Assembly (NCBI GenBank): GCA_031277855.1
Contig: JAITLO010000037.1
Coordinates: forward strand, 1-52,387
Length of the DNA stretch: 52,387 nt
Direction of reading: 5' to 3'
From: Acidovorax sp.
GTDB taxonomy: Bacteria > Pseudomonadota > Gammaproteobacteria > Burkholderiales > Burkholderiaceae_C
In this document: positions 40,544 to 49,479 of the stretch, piece after piece
Position numbering within the stretch: position 1 is the first letter of the stretch
Layout of the letters: the number at the start of each line of letters is the position of its first letter
Made by a program: the position numbers and the translations under genes
The notes under the pieces: generated by a model
Database searches by the model: none
What the model was told of the DNA's origin: nothing
What the model saw: only the letters and a program-made list of their open reading frames with translations

Positions 40544-41260
40544 TCAAGCCGGTTGCTGCTCCGGGGCGGCCAGTGCGCCCAAGAGCTTCACTACCTTGTG
40601 GGCTGTCAACTTGGCGGATTGGGGGTTCTGGCCCGTCACCAGCCTGCCGTCGACCAAGGCCTTGGGCAGAAACGGGAGCCAGGCTTTGTCGTAGCGTGCC
40701 CCACGGTGCAGGGCCTCAGCCTCGGCGTTGTAAGGCACTTGCCTGGCTACGCCGGCCAGCACCTCTTCATGCCAAGAAAAACCGGTGATATGTCGCCCGG
40801 CCAGTAGCCAATCGCCATTCGAAAGCCTGGTGTTCAGCAGGCCGCAATAGCCATGGCAGACCGAGGCCACCACACCGCCTTGTTCGTATATCGCGCGGGT
40901 GAGGTGTTGCAGTCCTTCGCTGTCGGGGTAGTCGAACATGACCGCATGCCCGCCGGTGAAGTAGATAGCATCAAAGTCGCCAGGGTGGATGTCTGCAGGC
41001 GCGGCAGTATGGGTCAGCAAGGCCATGCGCTCTGGGTCTGCCAGCCAGCGCCGGGTGGAGGCATCTGCATGGGGCCAACGCAAGGACCTGGGCTCCAGCG
41101 GTGAGACCCCACCCAGGGGGCTCACCAGGCGTTGCGCATAACCGTGCCGGGCGAAGATGTCGTAGGCGTGGCTCAACTCGGAAAGCCACAGGCCGGTGGG
41201 CTGGGCAGTCGTGCGATAGCGGTCCACATTGGAGACCACATGCAGGATACGGCGGGTCAT
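40544..41260 (-). CDS. DJ-1/PfpI-type glutamine-amidotransferase-like protein
   Basis: This 238-residue class I GATase-like protein has the nucleophile elbow in VASVCHGYCGLL (C135-H136), with FTGGHAVMFDYPD before it. This arrangement fits Hsp31/HchA-like chaperone-glyoxalases or small-molecule hydratases; no ammonia-donor partner is present. The start is the ATG of MTRRILHVVSNV. It is 14 bp downstream of the NmrA-like gene and in the same transcript, so both probably answer to the MerR regulator. Confidence 0.9.
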   Translation of the reverse strand: MTRRILHVVSNVDRYRTTAQPTGLWLSELSHAYDIFARHGYAQRLVSPLGGVSPLEPRSLRWPHADASTRRWLADPERMALLTHTAAPADIHPGDFDAIYFTGGHAVMFDYPDSEGLQHLTRAIYEQGGVVASVCHGYCGLLNTRLSNGDWLLAGRHITGFSWHEEVLAGVARQVPYNAEAEALHRGARYDKAWLPFLPKALVDGRLVTGQNPQSAKLTAHKVVKLLGALAAPEQQPA

Positions 41261-41274
41261 ATGGCTGGCCTTGC

Positions 41275-42204
41275 TCAGTGGGTGTTTCGTTGCTGTTCGG
41301 CCCGAATGTGCTCGAGCCCCTGGCGATAGCTGGTGAGCGCAAATTTCGGGAAGCGCTGCTTGAATTTGGACGAGTCGAACAAGTTGTCGTGGGCATAACG
41401 GGGCAGCAGCTCTCCAAGCTCGCGCACCTGCGGCTTGACAAGGCCTGCAGCGTTCAACATCCATTTCCTGAGCAGCTTGTAGTCGGGCGCCACGCCCCAT
41501 ACCTCGGATGCCAGGGCGACGAATTGCCGGTAGTACAGGCGATCATCATCGCAAGGCAGGTGCCAGGTCTGGCCAAAAGCGTCCGGCGCATTGCCCAGGG
41601 CGGCCAGAGCGCGGCTGGCGTCGGGCGTCCAGATCAGCGTGCGCAGCGTGTCGTCGCGCACGGGCACAAGCGGGGTCTTGCCGGCCAGAATACGGTCTAT
41701 GACCAAGCTGTTGGTGATGCTTTGCGTCTTGCCTGGGCCATAGAACTCGGGAGCGCGGCCAATCAGAACGGGAATATCGCCCTGTGCCATGGCCTCTTGC
41801 ACCATGGTGGCCATCAAGGCGCGCATACGCCCTTTGCGGCCCACGGGCTGGAAGGGAGCGTCCTCGGTCAGCAGGTGGGGGTACATATAGGTGTTGTCGA
41901 AGTAGACAAACCGGGCGCCGGCAGCACGGCTTGCATCCAGGGCGTTTTTCAGCATGGTCGGAAACTGTGCCTCCCATATGGCCGTATCGGGCGGCAGCCC
42001 CGCCGTGAAATACACCGTGCTGCTGCCGGCAACGGCCTGGGTGGTCTGCGCGGCATCCAGCAAGTTGGCGGGTGCCAGCACATCGGTGGCGTGCAGCTTG
42101 CGGGGATTGCGGCTCACCAGCCGCAGCTCGTGGGTGTAGGACTGGTGTAGTGCACGGGCCAGTTCCACGGCGATCTGGCCGGTGGCGCCCAAAATGGTTT
42201 GCAT
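41275..42204 (-). CDS. NmrA/extended-SDR NAD(P)-binding protein
   Basis: This 309-residue protein has an N-terminal Rossmann motif MQTILGATGQIAVELA (GATGQI at 6-11), FVYFDNTYMYPHL in the SDR catalytic region, and GRAPEFYGPGKTQ. It belongs to the atypical NmrA-like or extended SDR group and may be a reductase or a redox sensor. It is the first gene of a two-gene transcript divergent from merR. A near-perfect 22-bp dyad sits in the promoter. Substrate unknown. Confidence 0.88.
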   Translation of the reverse strand: MQTILGATGQIAVELARALHQSYTHELRLVSRNPRKLHATDVLAPANLLDAAQTTQAVAGSSTVYFTAGLPPDTAIWEAQFPTMLKNALDASRAAGARFVYFDNTYMYPHLLTEDAPFQPVGRKGRMRALMATMVQEAMAQGDIPVLIGRAPEFYGPGKTQSITNSLVIDRILAGKTPLVPVRDDTLRTLIWTPDASRALAALGNAPDAFGQTWHLPCDDDRLYYRQFVALASEVWGVAPDYKLLRKWMLNAAGLVKPQVRELGELLPRYAHDNLFDSSKFKQRFPKFALTSYRQGLEHIRAEQQRNTH

Positions 42205-42260
42205 ATGGCTCGCTCCTGTGGGGCCGCTTGCCAAGCGCATGCTGCGGCGCCTCCAAGTGG

Positions 42261-42300
42261 TTGACGTTGCGTTAACTCTAACGTTAAAGTTAACTTCAAT
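42261..42300. promoter_or_regulatory. MerR-type operator-promoter
   Basis: A 22-bp palindrome with one mismatched pair spans 42272-42293 (TTAACT...AGTTAA ends). On the minus strand, -35 TTGAAG and -10 TAACGC flank it with the 19-bp spacer typical of MerR-activated promoters. A plus-strand promoter TTGACG-18-TAAAGT also fits, so one dyad could serve both genes. The regulator lies 32 bp away. The dyad is seen; its ligand-dependence is inferred. Confidence 0.75.
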
Positions 42301-42324
42301 GTCAAGCGTGGAGATGGACCAAAA

Positions 42325-42735
42325 ATGAAAATCGGAGAACTGGCCCAGCGCAGCGGGCTGGCGGCCTCGCGCATCCGTTTTTATGAAAAAAGCGGTCTGC
42401 TCCATGGGGTGGAGCGGCGGGACAACGGGTACCGGGAATACGGCGACCAAGCTGTGTGGATGCTGGAAATCATCTCCAGCGCCCAGGCTGCGGGGTTTAC
42501 GCTGGACGAGATCAAAAGCCTGCTGCCGGACGCGCAGGCCTCCTGGCAGCATGGTGCCCTGCTGGAGAGCCTGCAGCGCAAGGTGCAAGAGATTGAGCGG
42601 CTGCAAGAGCGTCTGGCCAGCAACAAGGCGCAATTGTTGGTGGCCATGGAAAGCCTGCAGCATCGCCCCGCTGACCTGGCATGCGAAGACCGCCCCGAAT
42701 GGGTGCTAGAGCAGCTGCGGGCACAGCGTGGATAA
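42325..42735 (+). CDS. MerR-family regulator
   Basis: This 136-residue MerR protein has its helix-turn-helix in MKIGELAQRSGLAASRIRFYEKSGLL, RRDNGYREY as the wing, and a dimerisation coiled coil (about 80-115, LQRKVQEIERLQERLASN). It lacks the Cys cluster of SoxR or metal-sensing MerR proteins; a single cysteine (C121 region, LACEDRPEW) lies near the C-terminus. It probably senses an organic or electrophilic ligand and controls the divergent NmrA-like/DJ-1-like genes. Confidence 0.93.
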   Translation: MKIGELAQRSGLAASRIRFYEKSGLLHGVERRDNGYREYGDQAVWMLEIISSAQAAGFTLDEIKSLLPDAQASWQHGALLESLQRKVQEIERLQERLASNKAQLLVAMESLQHRPADLACEDRPEWVLEQLRAQRG

Positions 42736-42850
42736 GGCCTTTGAACACGTTCTTACACACGACCTGAAAAATGCATAGCGCCTACCGCATGCGCGGTGTG
42801 CATATCCAATAGATTGATTGCGTATACCAAGCGGAGCCGGGCAGTGGCTG

Positions 42851-43714
42851 CTATGGTTTTTTGAGTGCCCAGGGCCGGCTGTGCAGAGGCTTTACATGCT
42901 GCTGGCGGTATTGCGTGGGCGTCAGCCCCAGCAGCTTGCGGAATGCGGCGCCCATGTGTGACTGGTGGCTAAAGCCGCAGTCCAGGGCAATGTCGGCCAG
43001 GCTGGCGTGACCTGCGCGCAAGGCCGCACGCGCGGCCTGCACACGGGTTTCGACGATGAAGGCATGGGGCGTCATGCCCACCTGCCGGGTAAAGCCGCGC
43101 AGCAATTGCAGCGGCTGCAAGCCCTCGGCTGCGGCCAGTTCGGCGAGCGTGAGCGGCCGGTCGAACTCGGCATGGATGCGGTCCAGCACACGCTGGTAGA
43201 GCGCCTGCAGCGCGGGCTCTGGCCTGTGTGGCTGGGAGGCGGGAATGGCCAGCAAGGCCCAGCAGGCCTCTTCCACGGCCAGGCTATCCGGCGCAGAGCC
43301 GAGCAAGGCGCGGCGCAGGCGTTGCGAGACCGCCAGTGCCTGGGCCTGGCCGGTCCAGGTGAGGCGCTGCTGCATGCCGGTGGAGGGCGCTGCATCGTCC
43401 GCGGCCCAGCGCAGCACCAGGTACTCGCCACCCACGGGCGACTCGGAGAACACGTCCACACCGGGCGGCGTGTAAGACAGCGTCCCGGGCCAGGTGTCAA
43501 AGTCTTGGCGGCGGTCACTGCCTATGGCGTGCACACCGCATTGGCGCTCCAGCGCAATGCCCAGCGTATGCATGCGCACAGGGTCGCTGGCGCTATAGGC
43601 CTGGCGCGCCAGCAGCTCCACCTGCACAGGCGAGCCAGGCTGGGGTGTGTGCAAATGGGGGCGGTCGCGCATGCAGGAGGGCAGGAGAGGCAGTGAAATT
43701 TCATGATAGACCAT
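42851..43714 (-). CDS. AraC-family regulator
   Basis: This protein has about 287 residues, with an N-terminal cupin-like sensing region and a C-terminal double helix-turn-helix: LTLAELAAAEGLQPLQLLRGF, then ASLADIALDCGFSHQSHMGAAFRKLLGLTPTQYR (in parts). The start is uncertain: the ATG of MVYHEIS at 43714 or the ATG of MRDRPHL at 43672, neither with a clear RBS. It is divergent from a racemase gene and likely regulates it or an amino-acid-related function. Confidence 0.85.
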   Translation of the reverse strand: MVYHEISLPLLPSCMRDRPHLHTPQPGSPVQVELLARQAYSASDPVRMHTLGIALERQCGVHAIGSDRRQDFDTWPGTLSYTPPGVDVFSESPVGGEYLVLRWAADDAAPSTGMQQRLTWTGQAQALAVSQRLRRALLGSAPDSLAVEEACWALLAIPASQPHRPEPALQALYQRVLDRIHAEFDRPLTLAELAAAEGLQPLQLLRGFTRQVGMTPHAFIVETRVQAARAALRAGHASLADIALDCGFSHQSHMGAAFRKLLGLTPTQYRQQHVKPLHSRPWALKKP

Positions 43715-43741
43715 GGCCGCCGCAGCCCGGACACTGCGGGC

Positions 43742-44515
43742 ATGCAAGCCAACACCACCTTTGCCAATACCGCTTCTTTTTCGGACATGCCCCGCGTCAT
43801 CGGCCTGATTGGCGGGATGAGCTGGGAGTCCAGCGCGCTGTACTACCAGCAGATCAACCAGGAGGTGCGCCGCCGCCTGGGCCCGCTGCGCTCGGCCAGG
43901 CTGCTGATGTACAGCGTGGATTTTGGCGCCATCGAGCATGCGCAGCGCGAAGGCCGTTGGGACGATGCGGCAGCCATTCTGGCCGACGCCGCGCAGCGTT
44001 TGCACCGTGGCGGCGCCGATGGCCTGGTGCTGTGTACCAACACCATGCACAAGGTGGCTGCAGCGATCACGCAGGCCGTGCCCATTCCGCTGCTGCACAT
44101 TGCCGACCCCGTGGGCCGGGCCGCACAAGCCATGGGCGCCACCACCATAGGCCTGCTGGGCACGCGCTTCACCATGGAGCAGCCCTTTTTGCGTGAGCGC
44201 CTGGCGCAGCAATGGGGGCTGCAGGTGCTGACGCCCGATGCCGAGGACCGCAGCGAGGTGCATCGCATCATTTATGAAGAGCTGTGTGCAGGCGTTATTG
44301 CAACCAGCTCGCGCCAACGCTACCAGGCCATCATCCAGGATCTGGCCGCGCGCGGTGCACAGGCCGTGGTGTTGGGCTGCACGGAGATCACGCTGCTGAT
44401 CCAGGCTGCCGACAGCGCACTGCCGGTGCTGGACACCACCAGGCTGCATGCACTGGCAGCGGTGGACTTTGCCTTGGGCAGCAGCGCTGCAATGCCAGAA
44501 TGCAGCCCTTGTTAG
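43742..44515 (+). CDS. Aspartate/glutamate racemase family protein
   Basis: This protein has about 257 residues. Racemase wording is MPRVIGLIGGMSWESSALYY, VLCTNTMHKV with the first catalytic cysteine and VVLGCTEITLLI with the second, giving the two-thiol PLP-free mechanism. It is most like YgeA-type broad racemases. The ATG at 43742 is given; the ATG at 43787, just before RVIGLIGG, is an equally plausible start. It is divergent from an AraC gene and is followed 21 bp later by a DUF2625 gene. Confidence 0.9.
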   Translation: MQANTTFANTASFSDMPRVIGLIGGMSWESSALYYQQINQEVRRRLGPLRSARLLMYSVDFGAIEHAQREGRWDDAAAILADAAQRLHRGGADGLVLCTNTMHKVAAAITQAVPIPLLHIADPVGRAAQAMGATTIGLLGTRFTMEQPFLRERLAQQWGLQVLTPDAEDRSEVHRIIYEELCAGVIATSSRQRYQAIIQDLAARGAQAVVLGCTEITLLIQAADSALPVLDTTRLHALAAVDFALGSSAAMPECSPC

Positions 44516-44536
44516 CGCCGCCATAAGGAGGAATCG

Positions 44537-45181
44537 ATGCGAACACTGGATGCGCTGCTGGATCAGAACGAGCCGGCATTGCCATTGATAGAAGCCTGGG
44601 CCCAGGACGCCAGCGTTGCCGTGGAATTGCTGCCCCCTTCTGCCGAGCGCGATGCCGTGCTGCTGGCACTTCAGGTGACCACCCGTTCTCCGTTGGGGGC
44701 GCTGGCGCATGGAACCGGTGGCATCTTGGTGGATGGCGGCTGGCTGCGCATGCTGGGCTCGGGCCATGCGCGGCTGCCCCGCCCGTTGCACCGCTGGAAT
44801 CAAGGGCGTGGCCATGGATTTTTGCTGATTGCAGACGATGCCGTAGGCGGGTTTTTTGCCGTCAATGGAGGTGGTCTGGGTGAGGATGTGGGCAAGGTGC
44901 ATTACCTGGCGCCGGACACCTTGGCCTGGGAGTCACTGGAGATAGGCCACACGGCTTTTGTGCAGTGGGCATTCAGTGATGGGCTGCGCGATTTTTACCG
45001 CGACCTGCGCTGGGACGGCTGGGAGCGCGATGTGGCAGTGCTGGACGGGGAGCGCTGTTTCAGCTTCTATCCTTTTTTGTTCACCGCACAGGGTGGAGTG
45101 CAAAGCAGTGCACGCAAGCCCGTGCCAGTGGCAGAGCACTATGACTTTACGCTCCGCATGGGGGCCGAAACGGGGCGTTGA
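44537..45181 (+). CDS. DUF2625 protein
   Basis: This 214-residue protein matches my memory of the DUF2625 family: GILVDGGWLRMLGSGHARLPR, FLLIADDAVGGFFAVNGG, YLAPDTLAWESLEIGHTAFVQW and FYRDLRWDGWE. Function is unknown. It has the strongest ribosome binding site around, AAGGAGG, just before the ATG, and probably shares the racemase transcript. It is cytoplasmic by lack of any signal or membrane segment. Confidence 0.83.
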   Translation: MRTLDALLDQNEPALPLIEAWAQDASVAVELLPPSAERDAVLLALQVTTRSPLGALAHGTGGILVDGGWLRMLGSGHARLPRPLHRWNQGRGHGFLLIADDAVGGFFAVNGGGLGEDVGKVHYLAPDTLAWESLEIGHTAFVQWAFSDGLRDFYRDLRWDGWERDVAVLDGERCFSFYPFLFTAQGGVQSSARKPVPVAEHYDFTLRMGAETGR

Positions 45182-45216
45182 AGCGCGGCCTGTGCGGCGC
45201 CGCGGGCTGTGGGCCC

Positions 45217-46098
45217 TCAGCCGATTTCCAGCAGTTTGCGCTGTTTGCGGGCCAGCCCGACAAAGGCCTGTGCGGCGGGCGAGAGCTTGTCAAAGCGCAG
45301 GGCTGCCAAGGCAATGTCACGGCGGCGGCGGGGTTTGAGGCTGCGGTAGACCACACCGGCGGGCGGCTCGGGCAGGGCCAGCCGGGCCGCAATGGTGATG
45401 GCATCGCCATGCGTGACAAAGCCCATCATGGAGCTGAGCTGCTCCAGCCTGAACCGGGTGTGGGGCACCGCGCCTGCGCTGGCCAGGAACTGGTCAATAT
45501 GGGGGCCGGAACCTGCGCCAGTCCGGATAAAGGGCTGTGCATGAAAGTCGCTGGCAGCGATGGCGGTCTTGGCCGCCAAAGGGTGTGCCGCAGGCAGCAC
45601 GGCCACCAGCTCGTCGGTCACCAGGGGCAAGGTGTCCAGTCGCTCTTCAGGCAAGACCACAAAGCCCAGCTCCACGCGCCGCTCCAGCAGCCATTGCACC
45701 ACCACGCTGTCCACGGCTTCCTCGATCTGCACTTCCACCAAGGGCTGTGCGGCCTGGTAAGCCGCCATCAACCGTGGCAGCAGATGCAGCGATGAGGTGG
45801 CGCCAAACGAGGCAATGCGCAGCGTGCCCCGGGCAATACCGCGCTCCATATGGGCCTCTTGCTGCAGCGCTTCTTTTTGCTGAAGCATGTCGTTGGCACG
45901 CACCAGCAGCCTGCCGCCCACCTCGGTCAGGCTGGACGTGTTGCCTTCACGCAGAAACAGGCTGACGCCCAGCTCGGTTTCCAGCTGCCTGATGGCATGG
46001 CTGACGCCGCTTTGCGTGATACCCAGCACGCTGGCCGCCCGGGAAAAGCTGCCCAGCTTGGCCAGTACGGAAAAGATTTCCAGTTGCGCGAATGTCAT
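45217..46098 (-). CDS. LysR-family regulator of the divergent EamA exporter
   Basis: This 293-residue LysR protein has the helix-turn-helix SFSRAASVLGITQSGVSHAI (residues 17-36) and an effector domain of usual length. It is divergent from a DMT-type exporter gene across 90 bp containing a perfect dyad, a typical regulator/exporter pair. The effector is unknown. Confidence 0.93.
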   Translation of the reverse strand: MTFAQLEIFSVLAKLGSFSRAASVLGITQSGVSHAIRQLETELGVSLFLREGNTSSLTEVGGRLLVRANDMLQQKEALQQEAHMERGIARGTLRIASFGATSSLHLLPRLMAAYQAAQPLVEVQIEEAVDSVVVQWLLERRVELGFVVLPEERLDTLPLVTDELVAVLPAAHPLAAKTAIAASDFHAQPFIRTGAGSGPHIDQFLASAGAVPHTRFRLEQLSSMMGFVTHGDAITIAARLALPEPPAGVVYRSLKPRRRRDIALAALRFDKLSPAAQAFVGLARKQRKLLEIG

Positions 46099-46135
46099 GG
46101 GCAGATATCAGGAGAAATCTTCAGGTGGAGATGTC

Positions 46136-46151
46136 ATGAGTGATTACTCAT
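46136..46151. promoter_or_regulatory. Candidate LysR operator before the EamA gene
   Basis: ATGAGT-GATT-ACTCAT is a perfect dyad in the 90-bp divergent region. A direct repeat GCAGATAT (46101-46108 and 46172-46179) flanks it on both sides, which would fit a recognition/activation site pair. Confidence 0.5.
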
Positions 46152-46188
46152 TCGACGATGAATCTTGATAAGCAGATATTAGCCCGCA

Positions 46189-47127
46189 ATGACTATCAGC
46201 AACTTTTCTACCCACTTGGGTTTGATCGCCATGGCCGCTTTGTGGGGGGCTTCCTGGCCCTGGGGCCGCGTGGTGGCGCAGGCCATGCCCCCGCTTGCTG
46301 CGGCCTGTTTGCGCTTTCTGCTGGCCAGCGCGGTGCTGCTGTTGTGGCTGCACCGCAGTGGCCGCATGGGTGGGCTGCGGGCCCTGGCGGCGCGCCAGTG
46401 GCTGGGCCTGGCCTGTGCGTCTGCCGTCGGGGTGCTGGGCTATTCCATCTTTTTTTTGCTGGCGCTGCAGACCGTGCCTGCAGGCAAAGCCGCCATGGTG
46501 GTGGCACTCAATCCGGTGCTCACCATGCTGTTTGCCGTCTTGCTGTTTCGTGAGGCGGTGAATCGCCTGATGTGGGCAGGCCTGGTGCTGGCGGTCAGCG
46601 GGGCGTTGTATGCGCTGGGCGGCGGCTCTTTCGCCGCTTTGCAGCCTGCTTCATCGGGTGCGGGCGCACTGCTGTTGCTGGGTTGTGCGGGCTGTTGGGT
46701 GGCTTACACCCTGATTGGCAGGCTGGTGCTGGCCTCTGTGGATGCACTCACCACCACCACCGTCACAGCCGCCATAGGCGCTGCCCTGTTGCTCGTTGCC
46801 AGCCTGGTGTGGGAAGGGCCTGCGGCATGGGCAGGGCTGCCCACTGCAGACGCACATGTCTGGTACAGCCTGGTGGCCCTGGCCCTGGGCGCCACGGCCC
46901 TGGCCTATGCCTGGTATTTGAACGGGGTGCGCGTGCTCGGTGCCGGCGCCGCTGCGGCCTATATGGCTTTGGTGCCGTTGTGGGGCATGCTGTTTTCCAG
47001 CATCTGGCTGGGCGAGCCCATTACAGCGTCATTGATGGGAGGCGGGGCGGCCGCGATTGCGGGCATGCTGTTGATGAACCTGGGCCGGTGGAAGGCGGGG
47101 AGGCTGGAGGTGTTGAGGAAGGGGTGA
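46189..47127 (+). CDS. EamA/DMT-family membrane exporter
   Basis: This 312-residue transporter has ten helices in two EamA repeats (ALWGASWPWGRVVAQAMPP at the start, and WYLNGVRVLGAGAAAAYMALVPLWGM in the second half). Members export amino acids, drugs or metabolites. The tail is basic (GRWKAGRLEVLRKG). The start ATG has only a weak RBS. The divergent LysR regulator probably induces it. Confidence 0.92.
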   Translation: MTISNFSTHLGLIAMAALWGASWPWGRVVAQAMPPLAAACLRFLLASAVLLLWLHRSGRMGGLRALAARQWLGLACASAVGVLGYSIFFLLALQTVPAGKAAMVVALNPVLTMLFAVLLFREAVNRLMWAGLVLAVSGALYALGGGSFAALQPASSGAGALLLLGCAGCWVAYTLIGRLVLASVDALTTTTVTAAIGAALLLVASLVWEGPAAWAGLPTADAHVWYSLVALALGATALAYAWYLNGVRVLGAGAAAAYMALVPLWGMLFSSIWLGEPITASLMGGGAAAIAGMLLMNLGRWKAGRLEVLRKG

Positions 47128-47166
47128 GAGGGTGCGGCCAGAAGCAGAATGTGGAGCCGCTTTGAT

Positions 47167-47568
47167 TCACTCTAAGCGAGATAGCTCTTCTTCAATATCC
47201 CTTTGCAACTGGCGCGGTGCAACCACTGCACCTTGCATTGTTGGCGTTGGAAATACGGCCACAAGCAAGCCGTCCTTTTCCATACCGGGAAGCCAGCGAT
47301 TCAAGAAATGGTGAACCTCGATGCTCGCTGGGGAATTGCCCGCCCATTCGCGATCTGTACAAGCCATGGCGTAATCGGGATGTGGCCAAAAGGGGGACGC
47401 CAGATTTCCGTTGTTGTCCGAGGCAGTCACCCATCCATCTTCATTTTTCAGCCCCCACACATGCTGCCAGTCTGAGACTCGAGCGATGAAATGTCGATAA
47501 CGCTGATGACTCGCAAGTGCCGATACTGCTTGGAACTGTTGTCTATGGAGTGAATAAGACTTTTCCAT
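47167..47568 (-). CDS. DUF2750 protein
   Basis: This 133-residue protein has the DUF2750 pattern: WGLKNEDGWVTASDNNG, PFWPHPDYAMACTDREWAG, HHFLNRWLPGMEKDGLLVAVFPTP. The family is small, soluble and of unknown function, and often sits alone. Composition is slightly AT-richer than its neighbours. No clear RBS precedes the ATG. Confidence 0.8.
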   Translation of the reverse strand: MEKSYSLHRQQFQAVSALASHQRYRHFIARVSDWQHVWGLKNEDGWVTASDNNGNLASPFWPHPDYAMACTDREWAGNSPASIEVHHFLNRWLPGMEKDGLLVAVFPTPTMQGAVVAPRQLQRDIEEELSRLE

Positions 47569-47685
47569 ATGGGAGCTGCTGCTGGGTTGGTAAGGTATTT
47601 TGTTGCCAGGCTGCCGGCGGCTTGCTTTGGGTGAGAGCCGCCAACAGCGAGGGCCATCCCCGGGCCGGGGCTCCTCTTTCGGCCA

Positions 47686-48402
47686 TCACATCTTGGTCAA
47701 TGTCCGTGCATGCATCTGGGCCCGCTCCTCCTTGCGCTCGCTATAGCGGTCCACCAGATAAGGCGCCACATCACGGGTCAGCAGCGTGAACTTCAGCAGC
47801 TCTTCCATGACATCCACCACGCGGTCGTAGAAGGGGGAGGGCTTCATGCGGCCATTGTCTTCAAACTCCTGATAGGCCTTGGCCACCGAGCTCTGGTTGG
47901 GAATGGTGAGCAGGCGCATCCAGCGGCCCAGAATGCGCAGCTGGTTGACGGCATTGAAGGATTGCGAGCCTCCGCTCACCTGCATCACGGCCAGTGTCTT
48001 GCCCTGGGTGGGGCGCACAGCCCCTTCGGACAAGGGAATCCAGTCAATCTGCGTCTTCATGATGCCGGTCATGGCACCGTGGCGTTCGGGCGATGTCCAC
48101 ACCATGCCCTCAGACCATTGCACCCACTCGCGCAGCTGCTGGACCTTGGGGTGGTCAAGCGGTGCGGTATCGGGTTGTGGCAAGCCTTCGGGGTCATAGA
48201 TGCGGACTTCTGCGCCCATGCCTTGCAGCAAGCGGGCGGCTTCTTGCGTGAGCAGCTTGCTGTAGGAGCGTTCACGCAGCGAGCCATAAAGCATCAGGAT
48301 GCGCGGGGCGTGGCTGGAGGCAGGGCGTGCGATCAAGGCCTGTGGGTTGGGGACTTCAAAGCTGGCGGAGTCCAGGTTGGCGGAAATGGATGCAGCGGAC
48401 AT
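47686..48402 (-). CDS. arsH: Arsenical resistance protein ArsH (NADPH-dependent FMN reductase)
   Basis: This 238-residue flavodoxin-like protein has the FMN-binding motif [36 protein letters not shown] and the ArsH-specific [16 protein letters not shown]. ArsH oxidises trivalent organoarsenicals or reduces quinones and oxygen. It is the last gene of the ars operon; its ATG overlaps the acr3 stop by one base (TAATG). Confidence 0.96.
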   Translation of the reverse strand: MSAASISANLDSASFEVPNPQALIARPASSHAPRILMLYGSLRERSYSKLLTQEAARLLQGMGAEVRIYDPEGLPQPDTAPLDHPKVQQLREWVQWSEGMVWTSPERHGAMTGIMKTQIDWIPLSEGAVRPTQGKTLAVMQVSGGSQSFNAVNQLRILGRWMRLLTIPNQSSVAKAYQEFEDNGRMKPSPFYDRVVDVMEELLKFTLLTRDVAPYLVDRYSERKEERAQMHARTLTKM

Positions 48403-49478
48403 TAGGTGTGGGAGGTTGGTGTTGCAGGAGCAGAGCCTTCGTACCAGGCCTGGGTGCGATTGACGATGGCCACCACGGCCAGCATGACGGGCACTTCGAT
48501 CAGCACGCCCACCACGGTGGCCAGTGCCGCGCCAGAGTGCAGGCCGAAGAGGCTGATGGCGGTGGCCACGGCCAGCTCAAAAAAGTTGCTGGCGCCGATC
48601 AGGGCCGAAGGCCCGGCCACGCAATGGGCCACGCCCAGTTTTTTGTTCAGCCAATAGGCCAGCCCTGAATTGAGCACCACCTGGATCAGAATGGGCACGG
48701 CCAGCAGTGCAATCACCAGGGGCTGCTGCAAGATGGAGCGGCCTTGAAAGGCAAACAGCAGCACCAGGGTGAGCAGCAGGGCCAGCATGGACAAGGGCCC
48801 CATGGTCGCAGTGGCGCGCTGGAAAGCCGCTTCACCTTTGCGCAGCCAATGCCTGCGCAGCAACTGGGCAATGGCAACGGGCACCAGGATGTAGAGCAGC
48901 ACCGAGGCCAGCAAGGTGTCCCAGGGCACGGTGATGGAGGAAATGCCCAGCAGCAAGGCCACGATGGGGGCAAAGGCCAGCAGCATGATGGCGTCGTTCA
49001 AGGCCACCTGGGACAGGGTGAACAGGGGGTCGCCCTTGCACAGCTGGCTCCAGACAAACACCATGGCCGTGCAGGGCGCGGCGGCCAGCAAAATCAGGCC
49101 CGCCACATAGCTGTCCACCTGGGTGGGGTCCAGCCAGGGGGCGAAGACATGGCGCAGAAAAAGCCAGGCCAGCAAGGCCATGGAAAAAGGCTTGACGCCC
49201 CAGTTGATGAACAAGGTCACGCCTATGCCGCGGGCGTGTGACTTCACCTGCGACAGGGCTGCGAAGTCAATCTTGACCAGCATGGGGATGACCATCACCC
49301 AGATGAGCAGGCCCACCACCAGATTGACCCGGGCCACCTCCAGGGCGGCCACGGCCTGGGTCAGCGTGGGGAAGAAGTGGCCCACGCCAATCCCCGCGCC
49401 TATGCACAGCAACACCCAAAGGCTGAGGTAACGCTCAAACCCGCCCATGGCGGGCTTGGAAACAGCAGAAGCTTGCAT
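48402..49478 (-). CDS. acr3: Arsenite efflux permease Acr3
   Basis: This 358-residue permease of the BART superfamily has ten helices, with the signature [15 protein letters not shown] holding the conserved cysteine needed for As(III) transport. It opens [24 protein letters not shown], as Acr3 proteins do. The start is the ATG of MQASAVSK, one base after the arsC stop; the frame is open upstream but overlaps arsC. The tight junctions indicate translational coupling. Confidence 0.95.
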   Translation of the reverse strand: MQASAVSKPAMGGFERYLSLWVLLCIGAGIGVGHFFPTLTQAVAALEVARVNLVVGLLIWVMVIPMLVKIDFAALSQVKSHARGIGVTLFINWGVKPFSMALLAWLFLRHVFAPWLDPTQVDSYVAGLILLAAAPCTAMVFVWSQLCKGDPLFTLSQVALNDAIMLLAFAPIVALLLGISSITVPWDTLLASVLLYILVPVAIAQLLRRHWLRKGEAAFQRATATMGPLSMLALLLTLVLLFAFQGRSILQQPLVIALLAVPILIQVVLNSGLAYWLNKKLGVAHCVAGPSALIGASNFFELAVATAISLFGLHSGAALATVVGVLIEVPVMLAVVAIVNRTQAWYEGSAPATPTSHT

Positions 49479-49479
49479 C

